From positions 1 through 27,145 of the forward strand of contig JAWXBW010000055.1 of NCBI GenBank assembly GCA_034440395.1: a DNA stretch of 27,145 bases. The letters are read 5' to 3'. The DNA comes from JAAUTS01 sp034440395 (GTDB lineage Bacteria; Verrucomicrobiota; Verrucomicrobiia; Methylacidiphilales; JAAUTS01). Made by a program: the position numbers and the translations under genes. Within the stretch, counting starts at the first letter, position 1. Every line of letters starts with the position of its first letter. Shown here in pieces: positions 15,716 through 24,214 of this stretch. The notes under the pieces were generated by a model that was not told the origin of the DNA, did not search any database, and worked only from the letters and a program-made list of their open reading frames with translations.

Positions 15716-16639
15716 ATGCTTCCTTTTCTCATCAACCGATTAACCCAAGCGATTCTGGTCATCGTCCTTGTGGTATCGGCCACATTTTGCCTAATCCGCT
15801 TAGCTCCAGGCAGTGCTTTCGCCGTGGGAGATCGTAAGCTAGACCCCCAAGTTGAACAACGCCTACAGGAAAAATATAACCTCCATGGCACCTTACCCGA
15901 ACAGCTAGGTCGTTACTGGTGGAATATCCTCACCCAAGGTTATCTAGGCGAATCCACCCATTTCAAGAACCGGAGTGTTGCCGAAATCATTAAAGAAACC
16001 TTACCAAAATCTCTCACCCTTGGTCTCATAGCCCTGACCATCTCACTGACTCTGGGCATCCTCATCGGCTCCATTGCCGCCACCTATCATAATCAACCCG
16101 TAGATCGCAGCGTGATGCTTCTAGCCTTGTTAGGCATCTGCTTACCTGGATTTCTGCTTGCCCCGCTAGCCATCCTGCTTTTTTCCATCACCATCCCTCT
16201 TTTCCCAGTAGCTGGCTACGGCACCTTAGGCCACCTTGTCTTACCAGCACTTTGTTTAGCTGCACCGTTTGCGGCCTACTGCAGTCGTCTGATGCGAACC
16301 AGTATGCTAGAAGTGCTGCAACAAGATTTTATTCGCACCGCGCGAGCTAAAGGTCAGAGGGAGCAATTCATCCTATATGGTCACGCTTTAAAAATCGCCA
16401 TCCTCCCGCTCATCAGTTTCGCTGGACCTCTTACGGCAAGCATTCTAACCGGCAGCCTTATTATTGAAGAGATTTTTAAAATACCTGGGCTCGGCCCCTT
16501 CTTTGTTAACAGCGTCTTAAACCGTGACTACTTCCTAACCTGCGGCACGGTTATTGTTTATTCCACCCTGCTCTTGCTCATGAATATCTTGGTAGATGTT
16601 CTTTACACCTATCTGGATAAAAGGATCAAACAGGTATGA
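15716..16639 (+). CDS. ABC peptide permease, OppB/DppB type (set 1)
   Basis: The 307-aa polytopic inner-membrane protein has about six helices. The N-terminal segment (PFLINRLTQAILVIVLVVS) is family-typical. The periplasmic loop carries LAPGSAFAVGD. The EAA coupling loop (204-228, DFIRTARAKGQREQFILYGHA) docks to the ATPase. It overlaps the next permease gene by ATGA. Substrate specificity is unknown; the Opp, Dpp and Nik subtypes cannot be separated by eye. Confidence 0.92.
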   Translation: MLPFLINRLTQAILVIVLVVSATFCLIRLAPGSAFAVGDRKLDPQVEQRLQEKYNLHGTLPEQLGRYWWNILTQGYLGESTHFKNRSVAEIIKETLPKSLTLGLIALTISLTLGILIGSIAATYHNQPVDRSVMLLALLGICLPGFLLAPLAILLFSITIPLFPVAGYGTLGHLVLPALCLAAPFAAYCSRLMRTSMLEVLQQDFIRTARAKGQREQFILYGHALKIAILPLISFAGPLTASILTGSLIIEEIFKIPGLGPFFVNSVLNRDYFLTCGTVIVYSTLLLLMNILVDVLYTYLDKRIKQV

Positions 16640-17520
16640 ACACGTTTTTTACGAATAAACGAATCATCCTTTTTAGCAGTAGCCTGCTCCTGTTGATTGC
16701 CTTACTCGCCATCGCTGGTCCATGGCTAAGCCCCTATCGTTATGACGATACCTCCCACGCCTCCCTCCTCTCCCCTAGCCTAGACCATTGGTTCGGCACT
16801 GACATTAACGGGCGTGATGTCTTAACCCGAACTCTATACGGAGCACGCATCTCTTTACTTGTCGGCATCATCGGAGCCACTGTAAGCCTAGCCGTGGGCG
16901 TCTGCTATGGACTAGTCAGCGGCTACTGCGGCGGTCGTATCGATACGCTCATGATGCGTTTTGTTGACATACTTTATTCCCTACCGCGGCTCATCTTAGT
17001 CATCTTCATCATTGCGGTGTTTGATCAACATGCTAAAAAGTTTTTTGTAGAACTAGGCCTTATCGAATGGGCTAGCTGGTCACGACTTATTCTCTTATTT
17101 ATGGCTTTAGGTCTGGTGGAGTGGTTGACCATGGCTCGCATCGTGCGCGGACAAGTGCTCAGCCTACGTGAACGCGCCTTCATCCAAGCTGCTCATGTCC
17201 TTGGCCAGAGTAACCGTAAGATCATCATTAAACACCTTCTCCCCAACGTCACGGGCATTATCCTTGTTTACCTCACTTTAACAATCCCGTCCGTCATCTT
17301 AGAAGAATCCTTCCTAAGCTTCCTCGGTCTCGGCGTCCAAGCGCCGCAAGCTAGCTGGGGCACCCTACTTTCCGAAGGAGCAGGCTTTATCAATCCTATC
17401 AAAATATCTTGGTGGATGCTGCTAGGCCCAGGAATAATGATGGCACTCACTCTACTCGCTCTCAACTTCCTCGGCGATGCCCTCCGCGACCGCTTCGATC
17501 CAAAGTTCCGTAAAAAATAA
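16636..17520 (+). CDS. ABC peptide permease, OppC/DppC type (set 1)
   Basis: The 294-aa second permease has an N-terminal helix (about 11-31), then the conserved H-x-FGTDxxGRDxLTR (51-65). The EAA loop lies at 181-204 (AFIQAAHVLGQSNRKIIIKH). It ends with LGDALRDRFDPKFRKK, typical of OppC. It is co-translated with the OppB gene before it. The two genes that would encode OppD and OppF are missing here; the next gene is DUF6941-like. Confidence 0.93.
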   Translation: MNTFFTNKRIILFSSSLLLLIALLAIAGPWLSPYRYDDTSHASLLSPSLDHWFGTDINGRDVLTRTLYGARISLLVGIIGATVSLAVGVCYGLVSGYCGGRIDTLMMRFVDILYSLPRLILVIFIIAVFDQHAKKFFVELGLIEWASWSRLILLFMALGLVEWLTMARIVRGQVLSLRERAFIQAAHVLGQSNRKIIIKHLLPNVTGIILVYLTLTIPSVILEESFLSFLGLGVQAPQASWGTLLSEGAGFINPIKISWWMLLGPGIMMALTLLALNFLGDALRDRFDPKFRKK

Positions 17521-17567
17521 TTAATTTCCCCCTTCATACTTTATGCTCCATCCCTCATACTTACACC

Positions 17568-17960
17568 ATGACACCTGACCTCCAAGCAGCTCTTCTTTGT
17601 GAGGACGTTCGTATCGAAGCTTCCGGCTCAAACACCCTCGTCGGCGTCCTCCACGCCATCGCCACGCCCATGCTTCCTGTGCGCGTGATGAAGCTCTGCG
17701 TCTTTACCCGCTGGTGCTCGGGTCTAGGCGACTTTAACCAAACTACCCGTATTCTCTCCGAAGACGAAACCACGGAGCTAGGTCGGACAGAGACCCCTTT
17801 CCATTTAAACGACACCGACAACCACGCTACGAACGTCGCCGTCTTTGGCGGTTTAGAGTTTAACAACGTCGGAGATTATCCCATAGAAATCCTTTTAGAT
17901 GGAAACTTACACCTTCGCTTTAATCTGCGGGTTTTCCTCGTTCAACAAACACAGCAGTAA
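17568..17960 (+). CDS. DUF6941-like protein (uncharacterised)
   Basis: The 130-aa soluble protein is probably an all-beta sandwich. The opening MTPDLQAALLCEDVRIEASG, followed by LVGVLHAI, and the ending strands (LLDGNLHLRFNLRVFLV) match the pattern I associate with DUF6941, common in Planctomycetota and Verrucomicrobiota. I could not confirm this without a search. Three cysteines are present (11, 39, 45), and there is no signal peptide. It lies 47 bases after the first permease set. Function unknown. Confidence 0.72.
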   Translation: MTPDLQAALLCEDVRIEASGSNTLVGVLHAIATPMLPVRVMKLCVFTRWCSGLGDFNQTTRILSEDETTELGRTETPFHLNDTDNHATNVAVFGGLEFNNVGDYPIEILLDGNLHLRFNLRVFLVQQTQQ

Positions 17961-17994
17961 AGATAATAGGGCTACCCTTTCCTTACAAAACTGT

Positions 17995-18026
17995 CATTTG
18001 ACAAATGCTAATCTACCTCTTGAATT
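17995..18026 (+). promoter_or_regulatory. Promoter with palindromic operator before the Fe-S carrier gene
   Basis: TTGACA (17998-18003), a consensus -35, is embedded in the perfect palindrome CATTTG-A-CAAATG (17995-18007). A -10-like TTGAAT (18020-18025, 16-base spacing) lies only 6 bases before the ATG at 18032, so transcripts could start at or next to the start codon. The palindrome would let a repressor block RNA polymerase. The regulator's identity is unknown. Confidence 0.5.
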
Positions 18027-18031
18027 AAGAG

Positions 18032-18352
18032 ATGATCCACATCACCGAAACCGCTGCGGCACGCATTAAGGAATTAACCACCGAAGACGCCCGTCCACTG
18101 GCTTGCCTACGCATCTTTATTGATTCGGGTGGCTGTTCAGGTTTGCAGTATAACATGATTGTGGACGAACCCCATAGCGGCGACCAACAAATCGAGGAAC
18201 ATGGAGCGAAGCTTTCTGTCGATCCCGAAGGACTGGATTATCTTAAAGGCTCCACGATCGACTTCGAGGATAGCCTTACCAGCACAGGCTTCAGAATCAT
18301 CAATCCTAACGCTAAGCAAACGTGCGGTTGCGGCACTTCTTTTGAAGCTTAA
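18032..18352 (+). CDS. A-type Fe-S cluster carrier (IscA/ErpA/SufA family)
   Basis: The 106-aa cytosolic carrier passes iron-sulfur clusters to client enzymes. The three conserved cysteines are present: C35 in SGGCSGLQY, and C98 and C100 in QTCGCGTSFEA. The fold extends over the whole length. Shape alone cannot tell IscA, SufA and ErpA apart, so no symbol is given. It is the first gene after the promoter/palindrome at 17995-18026, with no Shine-Dalgarno, consistent with leaderless translation. No iscS, iscU or suf genes lie nearby, and the next gene begins 9 bases after its stop. Confidence 0.93.
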   Translation: MIHITETAAARIKELTTEDARPLACLRIFIDSGGCSGLQYNMIVDEPHSGDQQIEEHGAKLSVDPEGLDYLKGSTIDFEDSLTSTGFRIINPNAKQTCGCGTSFEA

Positions 18353-18361
18353 AGCCCCACC

Positions 18362-19120
18362 ATGTTTTCCGGAATTCTAGCCCACCTCCAACCAGGCATC
18401 GCTGCAGTTCGCCGTTTCTATCTTCCCTTCCTTCTCGTCCAATCCGTCTCTCTTCTCATCGTCATTAGTTATTACAATTACCTCCCCTTTCAAGATTTTT
18501 GCGCCCGCTTAGGCCAATGGAAAGTTCAAGGTGGTTTAGTTTTTGCCGCATTGGCTACAGTATTCGCTGGAGGAATTTTACCCGAAATTTTTAAAGCACT
18601 CACGGGTAAGCTAGATTTAAAAGATGGATGGAAATCCTACTTGACCCATCTCTTCTGGGTCTGCCTCATGTATGGCTTCACGGGTATTTTAGTAGAACGC
18701 TTCTACTGGCTACAGGGTTACCTCTTTAGCACCGAAATCAGTCCAAGCACCGTTGTCACAAAAGTCTTCGTCGATCAATTTCTCTTCTCACCCTTCATCG
18801 CTTTACCCCCCGCCATGCTTTATTTTCTCTGGCTTGAAGAAGGTTGTAACTTAAGGCGCACTTGGAATCGAATCACCCCGAGGCTGATGGTCGAACGCTG
18901 TTTGCCCCTGATTTTCCCTAATTGGGTTTATTGGATTCCTATGAACTTCTGCACCTATTCGCTCCCACCAGATTTACAATTCCCCCTTTTTCTCACTGGC
19001 CTTGCAGCATGGAGTATGATCTTCATCTTCATCGTCCAACAACCCTCACTCGCCCCAAAAGATCTCCCCCTAAGAAGCACTGAATCGCTGGACAAATCTC
19101 CCACGACAGACTTGAATTAA
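18362..19120 (+). CDS. Mpv17/PMP22-like polytopic membrane protein
   Basis: The 252-aa membrane protein has about four helices (roughly 20-38, 57-75, 93-111, 138-157) and a hydrophobic end (about 200-226). The family pattern D-Q-x4-P (VDQFLFSP, 138-144) is present, and so is the hallmark NW-x2-W-x-P-x8-P (PNWVYWIPMNFCTYSLPPDLQ, 186-206 with N187, W188, W191 and P193). This matches Mpv17/PMP22, a family best known from mitochondria and peroxisomes; bacterial members, including PVC ones, exist. Function in bacteria is unknown (a channel or stress role in eukaryotes). The polar C-terminal tail is disordered. It lies between the Fe-S carrier gene and the second SBP gene (23-base gap). Confidence 0.65.
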   Translation: MFSGILAHLQPGIAAVRRFYLPFLLVQSVSLLIVISYYNYLPFQDFCARLGQWKVQGGLVFAALATVFAGGILPEIFKALTGKLDLKDGWKSYLTHLFWVCLMYGFTGILVERFYWLQGYLFSTEISPSTVVTKVFVDQFLFSPFIALPPAMLYFLWLEEGCNLRRTWNRITPRLMVERCLPLIFPNWVYWIPMNFCTYSLPPDLQFPLFLTGLAAWSMIFIFIVQQPSLAPKDLPLRSTESLDKSPTTDLN

Positions 19121-19143
19121 AACCTTTCATCAATCACGACCTG

Positions 19144-20946
19144 ATGTCCCCTCTTAGATTTAGTTATATTCTAGTCCTCACCGTTTTCTTCAGCGGCTGC
19201 ACTCGCCTCCCCATGCCTGAGCGCAGCCACTTCCCTCTGCCCCTTGATGCAGACATCTCCACATCTCCATCAGGTAAATACGGTTCCACCTTCATCTCTA
19301 CCAACGCCAACGAACCCAACAGCTTCAACCCCTTAGTCATCGAGGACGCTGCCAGTGCCGAACTATCCGACCTCATGCTCAGTGCCCTCACCACGTCCGA
19401 CCCCATCACCCAAGAAGTCATTCCCGCCCTAGCCAAATTCTGGGAGATTTCTCCCGACCGTAAACAATACACCTTTCACCTCCGCCATGGCCTCCTCTGG
19501 AGTGACGGACAATCCCTCACCGCAGACGACGTTATCTTCACCTTTGACGCCATCATGGCCACCACGCCTGATCCTAAAACCGGCCAACCACTTCCCCGCT
19601 TTCCTAACCGCTATATCCAACAATTCACTCTGAACGGTAAACCTATTCGTTTTGAAAAAATAGACGACTTCACCGTGCGCTTCACCACGCCGGAACTTTA
19701 CGCCCCCTTCGTTAACGACATCGGTAGCATCAGCATTTTACCAAAACACCGGCTCCTCAAGTCCTATCAAAATGAAACTTTGATGAAACAGTGGACCTTA
19801 GAAACCGCCATCAACCACCCCAAAGAACTTATCTCCAGTGGTCCCTTCCAATTATTAAACTATCGTCCCGGCGACCGCCTCATCCTTACCCCTAACCCAC
19901 ATTATTGGCGTGCCGATCAACAAGGGCAACGCCTTCCCTACATTAATCTCTACGTCGTTAAATTCGTTAAAGATGCCAATGCCGAGCTCGTCAACTTCGC
20001 CACTGGCCAAACCGAAAGCTCTAACATCCCCGCCGCTGATGTCGGCTGGGTTCATCGTGGTGAAAAAACTTACGACTACACCATTCACGATCGCGGTCCC
20101 GCTAGCAGTATCGGATTTATTTGGTTGAACCAACACCCCGGAAAAGATGCAAATGGGAAACCCTACGTTGAACCCTATAAACTAAAATGGTTCCAAGATC
20201 GCCGCTTCCGCCAAGCGCTCTCCTATGCCTTTGACCGCGAGGGCATCATCCAAAGCGTTTACTTTGGTCGAGCTACCCCACTGCACAGCATTATCAGTGA
20301 AGCCAATATCCGCTGGCACAACCCAAATACTCCACGATTTAACTTTGACCGCCCCCGCGCTAAAGCTCTCCTACAAGAAGCGGGATTCACCCTTAAAAAT
20401 GATCGACTCCTCTACGACCAAGATGGTAACCAAGTCTCCTTTGAAATACTCATGCCCCAAAGCAGCACCACTGCTCCCCAGATCATTAGCAGCTTTAAGG
20501 AAGATCTTCTCGAACTCGGAATTACTATTAAAATTTCTCCCATCGACTTTGGTACCCAAATTGCCCGCACAAGTCAGAGCTATAACTATGAGGCCGCAAT
20601 CATGGGTTTTACCGGCGGCGGCGATCCCTCTGGAGGTAAAGTCATCTACCTAAGCTCTGGCCGTATGCACCTCTGGTATCCCAACCAACCCACCCCCGCC
20701 ACGCCTTGGGAAAAACGTGTGGACGACTTAATGGCTCTACAAGAAAAAGAATTTGACCACGCCAAACGCAAAACCTACATAGACGAGATACAAACTATCT
20801 TTGCCGAAGAACGCCCCCTCATTTTCCTCGTAACTCCTAACACCTATGTCGGATTAAAAAATAAATGGAAAAATATTCTCAAAAATAACCAAGGCTACCT
20901 CACTTTCCGCATTGAAGAAATCTGGGCCGATGAGGTGACACCGTGA
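19144..20946 (+). CDS. Large ABC substrate-binding lipoprotein, SBP_bac_5 (set 2)
   Basis: At 600 aa it is longer than the first SBP, matching the larger subgroup that partners with insert-containing OppC proteins. Lipobox FSGC gives Cys19. The family section (99-137, FWEISPDRKQYTFHLRHG and LTADDVIFTFDAI) is clear. The Trp/Tyr-rich C-terminal half forms the ligand cleft. It is expected in the periplasm, anchored to the outer leaflet or inner membrane. It overlaps the next permease gene by GTGA, so set 2 is translationally coupled. Peptide or oligosaccharide ligands are plausible; I cannot choose. Confidence 0.92.
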   Translation: MSPLRFSYILVLTVFFSGCTRLPMPERSHFPLPLDADISTSPSGKYGSTFISTNANEPNSFNPLVIEDAASAELSDLMLSALTTSDPITQEVIPALAKFWEISPDRKQYTFHLRHGLLWSDGQSLTADDVIFTFDAIMATTPDPKTGQPLPRFPNRYIQQFTLNGKPIRFEKIDDFTVRFTTPELYAPFVNDIGSISILPKHRLLKSYQNETLMKQWTLETAINHPKELISSGPFQLLNYRPGDRLILTPNPHYWRADQQGQRLPYINLYVVKFVKDANAELVNFATGQTESSNIPAADVGWVHRGEKTYDYTIHDRGPASSIGFIWLNQHPGKDANGKPYVEPYKLKWFQDRRFRQALSYAFDREGIIQSVYFGRATPLHSIISEANIRWHNPNTPRFNFDRPRAKALLQEAGFTLKNDRLLYDQDGNQVSFEILMPQSSTTAPQIISSFKEDLLELGITIKISPIDFGTQIARTSQSYNYEAAIMGFTGGGDPSGGKVIYLSSGRMHLWYPNQPTPATPWEKRVDDLMALQEKEFDHAKRKTYIDEIQTIFAEERPLIFLVTPNTYVGLKNKWKNILKNNQGYLTFRIEEIWADEVTP

Positions 20947-22235
20947 CTTCCTACATACTCCGCCGCCTCTGCGTTAGCATCCCCATGCTGCTCGTCATCT
21001 CGCTTCTCGTGTTTTTCCTCATGGATCTAGCGCCTGGTGATTTTCTTGATACCGCTCGCGCCCAACGCGACATTTCCCCAGAAGTCATTAAAAAATTAGA
21101 GGTTGAATACGGACTTAACCAGCCTTGGCTACTTCAATACGGCCACTGGCTTAAAAAAGCTGTCTTCCTTGATTTTGGCTACTCCTGGACTTACAAAGTC
21201 AACGTCACCGAACTCCTCCAACAACGAGTCCCTGCTACCCTAGGACTAGCCCTCAGCTCCCTCCTCCTTGCTTGGGTTGTCGCCCTGCCCTTAGGCGTCC
21301 TAGCGGCCATCTACAAAGGTTCCATCTTTGACCGTGTCTCTGCCGGCTTAGCCTATGCGGCCATTTCCCTACCAGAATTCTTCGTCGCCCTTCTCGCCCT
21401 TTTCTTTGCCGCATCCACAGGCCTCTTTCCCGTCGGTGGACTCACCTCTATAACCTCTCAATTCCTTCCCTTTCCCGCCCAGGTGGCCGACTATATTTGG
21501 CATTTAATTCTTCCAACTTTAGTCCTCGGCCTCGGCGGCGTGGCCGGCACCATGCGCATCATGCGCGGAACCTTTCTCGACAGCATCCGCGCTGAATACA
21601 TCACCACCGCCCGCGCTAAGGGCTTGAGCGAATTCGTCGTCATGTTTAAACACGCTCTGCGTAACGCCATCAACCCCTTCATCACCTCCCTTGGCTTCGC
21701 TTTTTCTGGTCTCCTCAGCGGCGCACTCATGGTAGAAAATATCTTTAACTACCCTGGCCTTGGTCAACTGACCTACCAAGCCTTCTTAAAACAAGACCAA
21801 TACCTCGTCCTAGCTAGTGTCGTACTCGGTGCGGCCATGCTCATTCTCGGAAACCTCTTGGCCGACCTCCTCCTCGCCACCTCCGATCCACGCATACGCC
21901 TAGAACGAAGTGCCCGCTACTCTAAACAAAACATCCTTGCCATCCTCGGCTCCATCCTCGGTGCGGTTTTACTCTGCTACCTCCTCAGCTTGCTTCCATG
22001 GACGAGTAAAGCCTTTTGGCAGAATCTTAAAGTTTTCGGAATTATCCTAATGCTCAGCGGCGGAATTTTTGTTCTCTGGACTGGCCTACCCCGTGCTGCG
22101 CCGCATCCTCCCGAAGCTCCTCAAAAATCCTCTCGGTGCCTCTGCCCTCCTCTTCCTCCTCCTACTATATGCCGTAGCCCTTCTTGCCCCCTTCCTTGCG
22201 CCCTACGCCTCTTCCAATCAGAGCCTATCCAATAA
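20943..22235 (+). CDS. ABC permease OppB (set 2) with long C-terminal extension
   Basis: The 430-aa protein shows the normal OppB body through DPRIRLE (315-321), including the DLAPGDF loop (28-34) and an EAA loop (217-239, YITTARAKGLSEFVVMFKHAL). After the normal end come two extra hydrophobic segments (about 329-352 and 363-380). A Pro/Cys-rich tail (382-430) follows that is the out-of-frame reading of the next permease gene. Either the two genes truly overlap by 167 bases, or a frameshift near 22080 has removed the natural stop. The start is GTG, overlapping the SBP stop. The role is forming the pore with the next protein. Confidence 0.85.
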   Translation: MTSYILRRLCVSIPMLLVISLLVFFLMDLAPGDFLDTARAQRDISPEVIKKLEVEYGLNQPWLLQYGHWLKKAVFLDFGYSWTYKVNVTELLQQRVPATLGLALSSLLLAWVVALPLGVLAAIYKGSIFDRVSAGLAYAAISLPEFFVALLALFFAASTGLFPVGGLTSITSQFLPFPAQVADYIWHLILPTLVLGLGGVAGTMRIMRGTFLDSIRAEYITTARAKGLSEFVVMFKHALRNAINPFITSLGFAFSGLLSGALMVENIFNYPGLGQLTYQAFLKQDQYLVLASVVLGAAMLILGNLLADLLLATSDPRIRLERSARYSKQNILAILGSILGAVLLCYLLSLLPWTSKAFWQNLKVFGIILMLSGGIFVLWTGLPRAAPHPPEAPQKSSRCLCPPLPPPTICRSPSCPLPCALRLFQSEPIQ

Positions 22236-23148
22236 CTATCACCCGCCCACTAAAGTTATTTGGAAGGATGGAAAAATCCAAGTTCAACTCTACACTAACA
22301 TTGATCGAACCATTGCTAATTATCAGCCACTATTAAATTCTACCGCACCCGTTGAATTCTTTGTTCAAGGAGAACCTTATAAATGGCTAGGCCTCATCCC
22401 CTCCACCACCCGCCTCTTTGGTGTGGCCGCTCCGAACCGCATCTACCTCTTGGGGAGCGATTCCACCGGACGAGATATTTTTTCCCGCCTGCTCGACGGC
22501 TCCCGCGTCTCCCTCAGTCTAGGCCTCATCGGCGTCACCATCACCATGACCCTCGGCTTTATCATCGGCGGCCTCTCTGGTTACCTCGGCGGAGTTTTCG
22601 ATACCATCGCCATGCGCAGCACCGAGATCATCATGTCCATCCCCGGTCTCTACCTCCTCATCGCCATGCGCTCAGCCTTATCCCCTTACTTTGACTCAGC
22701 TGAGATGTTCATGCTCATCGTCATCGTCCTAAGCTTCATCGGCTGGACAGGCACAGCCCGCGTCATCCGTGGCATGACCCTTTCCCTGCGCCAACGCCCC
22801 TTCATCCTAGCCGCCGAAGCCATGGGCCAATCCCGCAAAAAAATCCTCCTCAACCACGTCTTACCAAACATCGCTAGCTATCTCGTCATCAGCGCCACCT
22901 TAAGTATTCCCGGCTATATTCTTGGCGAAGCCTCCCTCAGCTTCCTCGGACTGGGCATCCAAGAACCTGCCGCTTCTTGGGGTCTCATGTTGGCTCAAGC
23001 CCAAGAAATGAAAGTCCTCATGCTCGGCTTCACTTGGCTTTTCCTTCCTGGCCTCTTGATTTTCTTCGTAGTCATCGCCTTTAACATTTTAGGCGATGAA
23101 TTGCGTGACATTATCGACCCTAAATTCCGCACTGAAACAAACTCATGA
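22069..23148 (+). CDS. ABC permease OppC (set 2) with periplasmic insert
   Basis: The 359-aa reading from TTG at 22069 has no in-frame ATG near the family start. GTG at 22093 gives a more typical N-terminus (VLRRILPKLLKNPLG; 351 aa) and may be the true start. The helix NPLGASALLFLLLLYAVALLAPFLAPY is followed by a roughly 85-residue periplasmic insert (about 48-125). Then come GSDSTGRDIFSR (129-140) and the EAA loop (245-267, FILAAEAMGQSRKKILLNHVLP). It ends LGDELRDIIDPKFRTETNS. The insert type fits the longer SBP encoded upstream. It overlaps oppD by ATGA. Confidence 0.9.
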   Translation: MFSGLAYPVLRRILPKLLKNPLGASALLFLLLLYAVALLAPFLAPYASSNQSLSNNYHPPTKVIWKDGKIQVQLYTNIDRTIANYQPLLNSTAPVEFFVQGEPYKWLGLIPSTTRLFGVAAPNRIYLLGSDSTGRDIFSRLLDGSRVSLSLGLIGVTITMTLGFIIGGLSGYLGGVFDTIAMRSTEIIMSIPGLYLLIAMRSALSPYFDSAEMFMLIVIVLSFIGWTGTARVIRGMTLSLRQRPFILAAEAMGQSRKKILLNHVLPNIASYLVISATLSIPGYILGEASLSFLGLGIQEPAASWGLMLAQAQEMKVLMLGFTWLFLPGLLIFFVVIAFNILGDELRDIIDPKFRTETNS

Positions 23149-23978
23149 GCACCCTTCTCTCCATTAAAAATCTCACTATCACCTTTCAAGGCCATGAAGA
23201 ACTACTCACCGCCGTTGACTCCATCAGCTTCGATCTAAAAAAGGGAGAGACCCTAGCCATCGTCGGCGAAAGCGGTAGTGGTAAAAGCGTCACCGCCCTA
23301 GCCCTCACCAAACTCCTCCCCTCACCACCTTCCTGTTTAGTCACCGGAACCATCATGCTAGAAGGCCAAGACATCCTACAACTCCACGGTGAACCTCTCC
23401 GTAAAATTCGAGGAAAACGCATCGCCTACATTTTTCAAGAACCCTCCACCTCCCTGAATCCCGTCTTTAGCATCAGCTACCAAATCGCTGAAGCCTTAAA
23501 ACTTCACCGCCCCGAAATCACCAACCGCAACGCCGAAATCATTCGCCTCCTCGACCTCGTTGGCATACGCCAGCCAGAGAAACGCCTGCATGACTATCCT
23601 CACCAACTCAGTGGCGGTATGCAACAACGTGTCATGATTGCCATGGCACTAGCCTGCCAGCCCGACATTCTCGTCGCAGACGAACCCACCACAGCGCTCG
23701 ACGTAACCATCCAAGCTCAGATCATGGCTTTGCTTAAGGAGCTTAAAGAGAAGCTCTCCATGTCCATCATCATCATCACCCATAACTTCGGCATCGTCCA
23801 CGGCTTCGCCGACCACGTCCTCGTTATGTATAAAGGAAAAATTGTTGAACAAGGCACCACCGCCGCCGTCCTAGGCCAACCACAGCACCCCTACACCCAA
23901 GCTCTCATCAACTGCATCCCCCGCCTAGGACAAAAGAAAAATCGCTTAACCACCATCGACTACTCTAAAATTGCGTAA
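23145..23978 (+). CDS. ABC ATPase OppD, C-terminally shortened
   Basis: The 277-aa ATPase powers the permeases. Walker A is GESGSGKS (41-48), Q98 is in the Q-loop, the signature is LSGGM (155-159), Walker B is ILVADE (175-180) and the switch His is 213. The oligopeptide-type tail begins (HPYTQALINCIPRLGQKKNR, 248-267) but stops after LTTIDYSKIA. Typical OppD proteins continue about 40-60 residues with a Cys-containing region. The last codons lie inside the 321-323 bp tandem duplication, and no OppF gene follows, so the 3' end of the operon appears lost. Activity as a homodimer, or with an unlinked OppF, cannot be judged. Confidence 0.9.
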   Translation: MSTLLSIKNLTITFQGHEELLTAVDSISFDLKKGETLAIVGESGSGKSVTALALTKLLPSPPSCLVTGTIMLEGQDILQLHGEPLRKIRGKRIAYIFQEPSTSLNPVFSISYQIAEALKLHRPEITNRNAEIIRLLDLVGIRQPEKRLHDYPHQLSGGMQQRVMIAMALACQPDILVADEPTTALDVTIQAQIMALLKELKEKLSMSIIIITHNFGIVHGFADHVLVMYKGKIVEQGTTAAVLGQPQHPYTQALINCIPRLGQKKNRLTTIDYSKIA

Positions 23979-23983
23979 GATAA

Positions 23984-24005
23984 TTTACCACTGGCCAGTG
24001 GTGAA
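23984..24005. repeat. 22-base palindrome, unit 1
   Basis: It begins 5 bases after the oppD stop. The core ACCACTGGCCAGTGGT is a perfect 16-base palindrome. Flanks extend it to 22 bases with one mismatch that still forms G-U in RNA. No T run follows. Confidence 0.85.
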
Positions 24006-24129
24006 GCCCATTAACTCCCTTCCACTAAAACAATTCAGATTTAAAGGAAAGTAGACTTGGGACAATACAGTTTTTAGCTAATTGCTGGTCGGTCATTCAC
24101 TCAATTTTCAAGAGCTGACTCGATTAATG

Positions 24130-24153
24130 TGTGCAATGTGGTAGACTGATCCC
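24130..24153 (+). repeat. A-type RAYT-end repeat, copy 4
   Basis: It begins TGTGCAATGTGGTAGACTGA and ends TCCC; one A>G change separates it from copy 1. It faces right. Confidence 0.88.
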
Positions 24154-24188
24154 ATTGAAAAGCCCGACTATCATGAACCTATTTCGTT

Positions 24189-24214
24189 ATGTCAATATTA
24201 AATGGCTGACCCCT
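24189..24214 (+). repeat. B-type RAYT-end repeat, copy 1
   Basis: The 26-base motif (ATGTCAATATTAAATGGCTG, then ACCCCT) is identical to the copies at 24512-24537 and, inverted, 26930-26955. It shares the CTGACCCC tip with the A-type family. Confidence 0.92.

Noticed and set aside
22383..22694. His/Pro-rich open frame within oppC
   Set aside because: It is a shifted reading of a confident OppC gene, with no matching composition or start signal.
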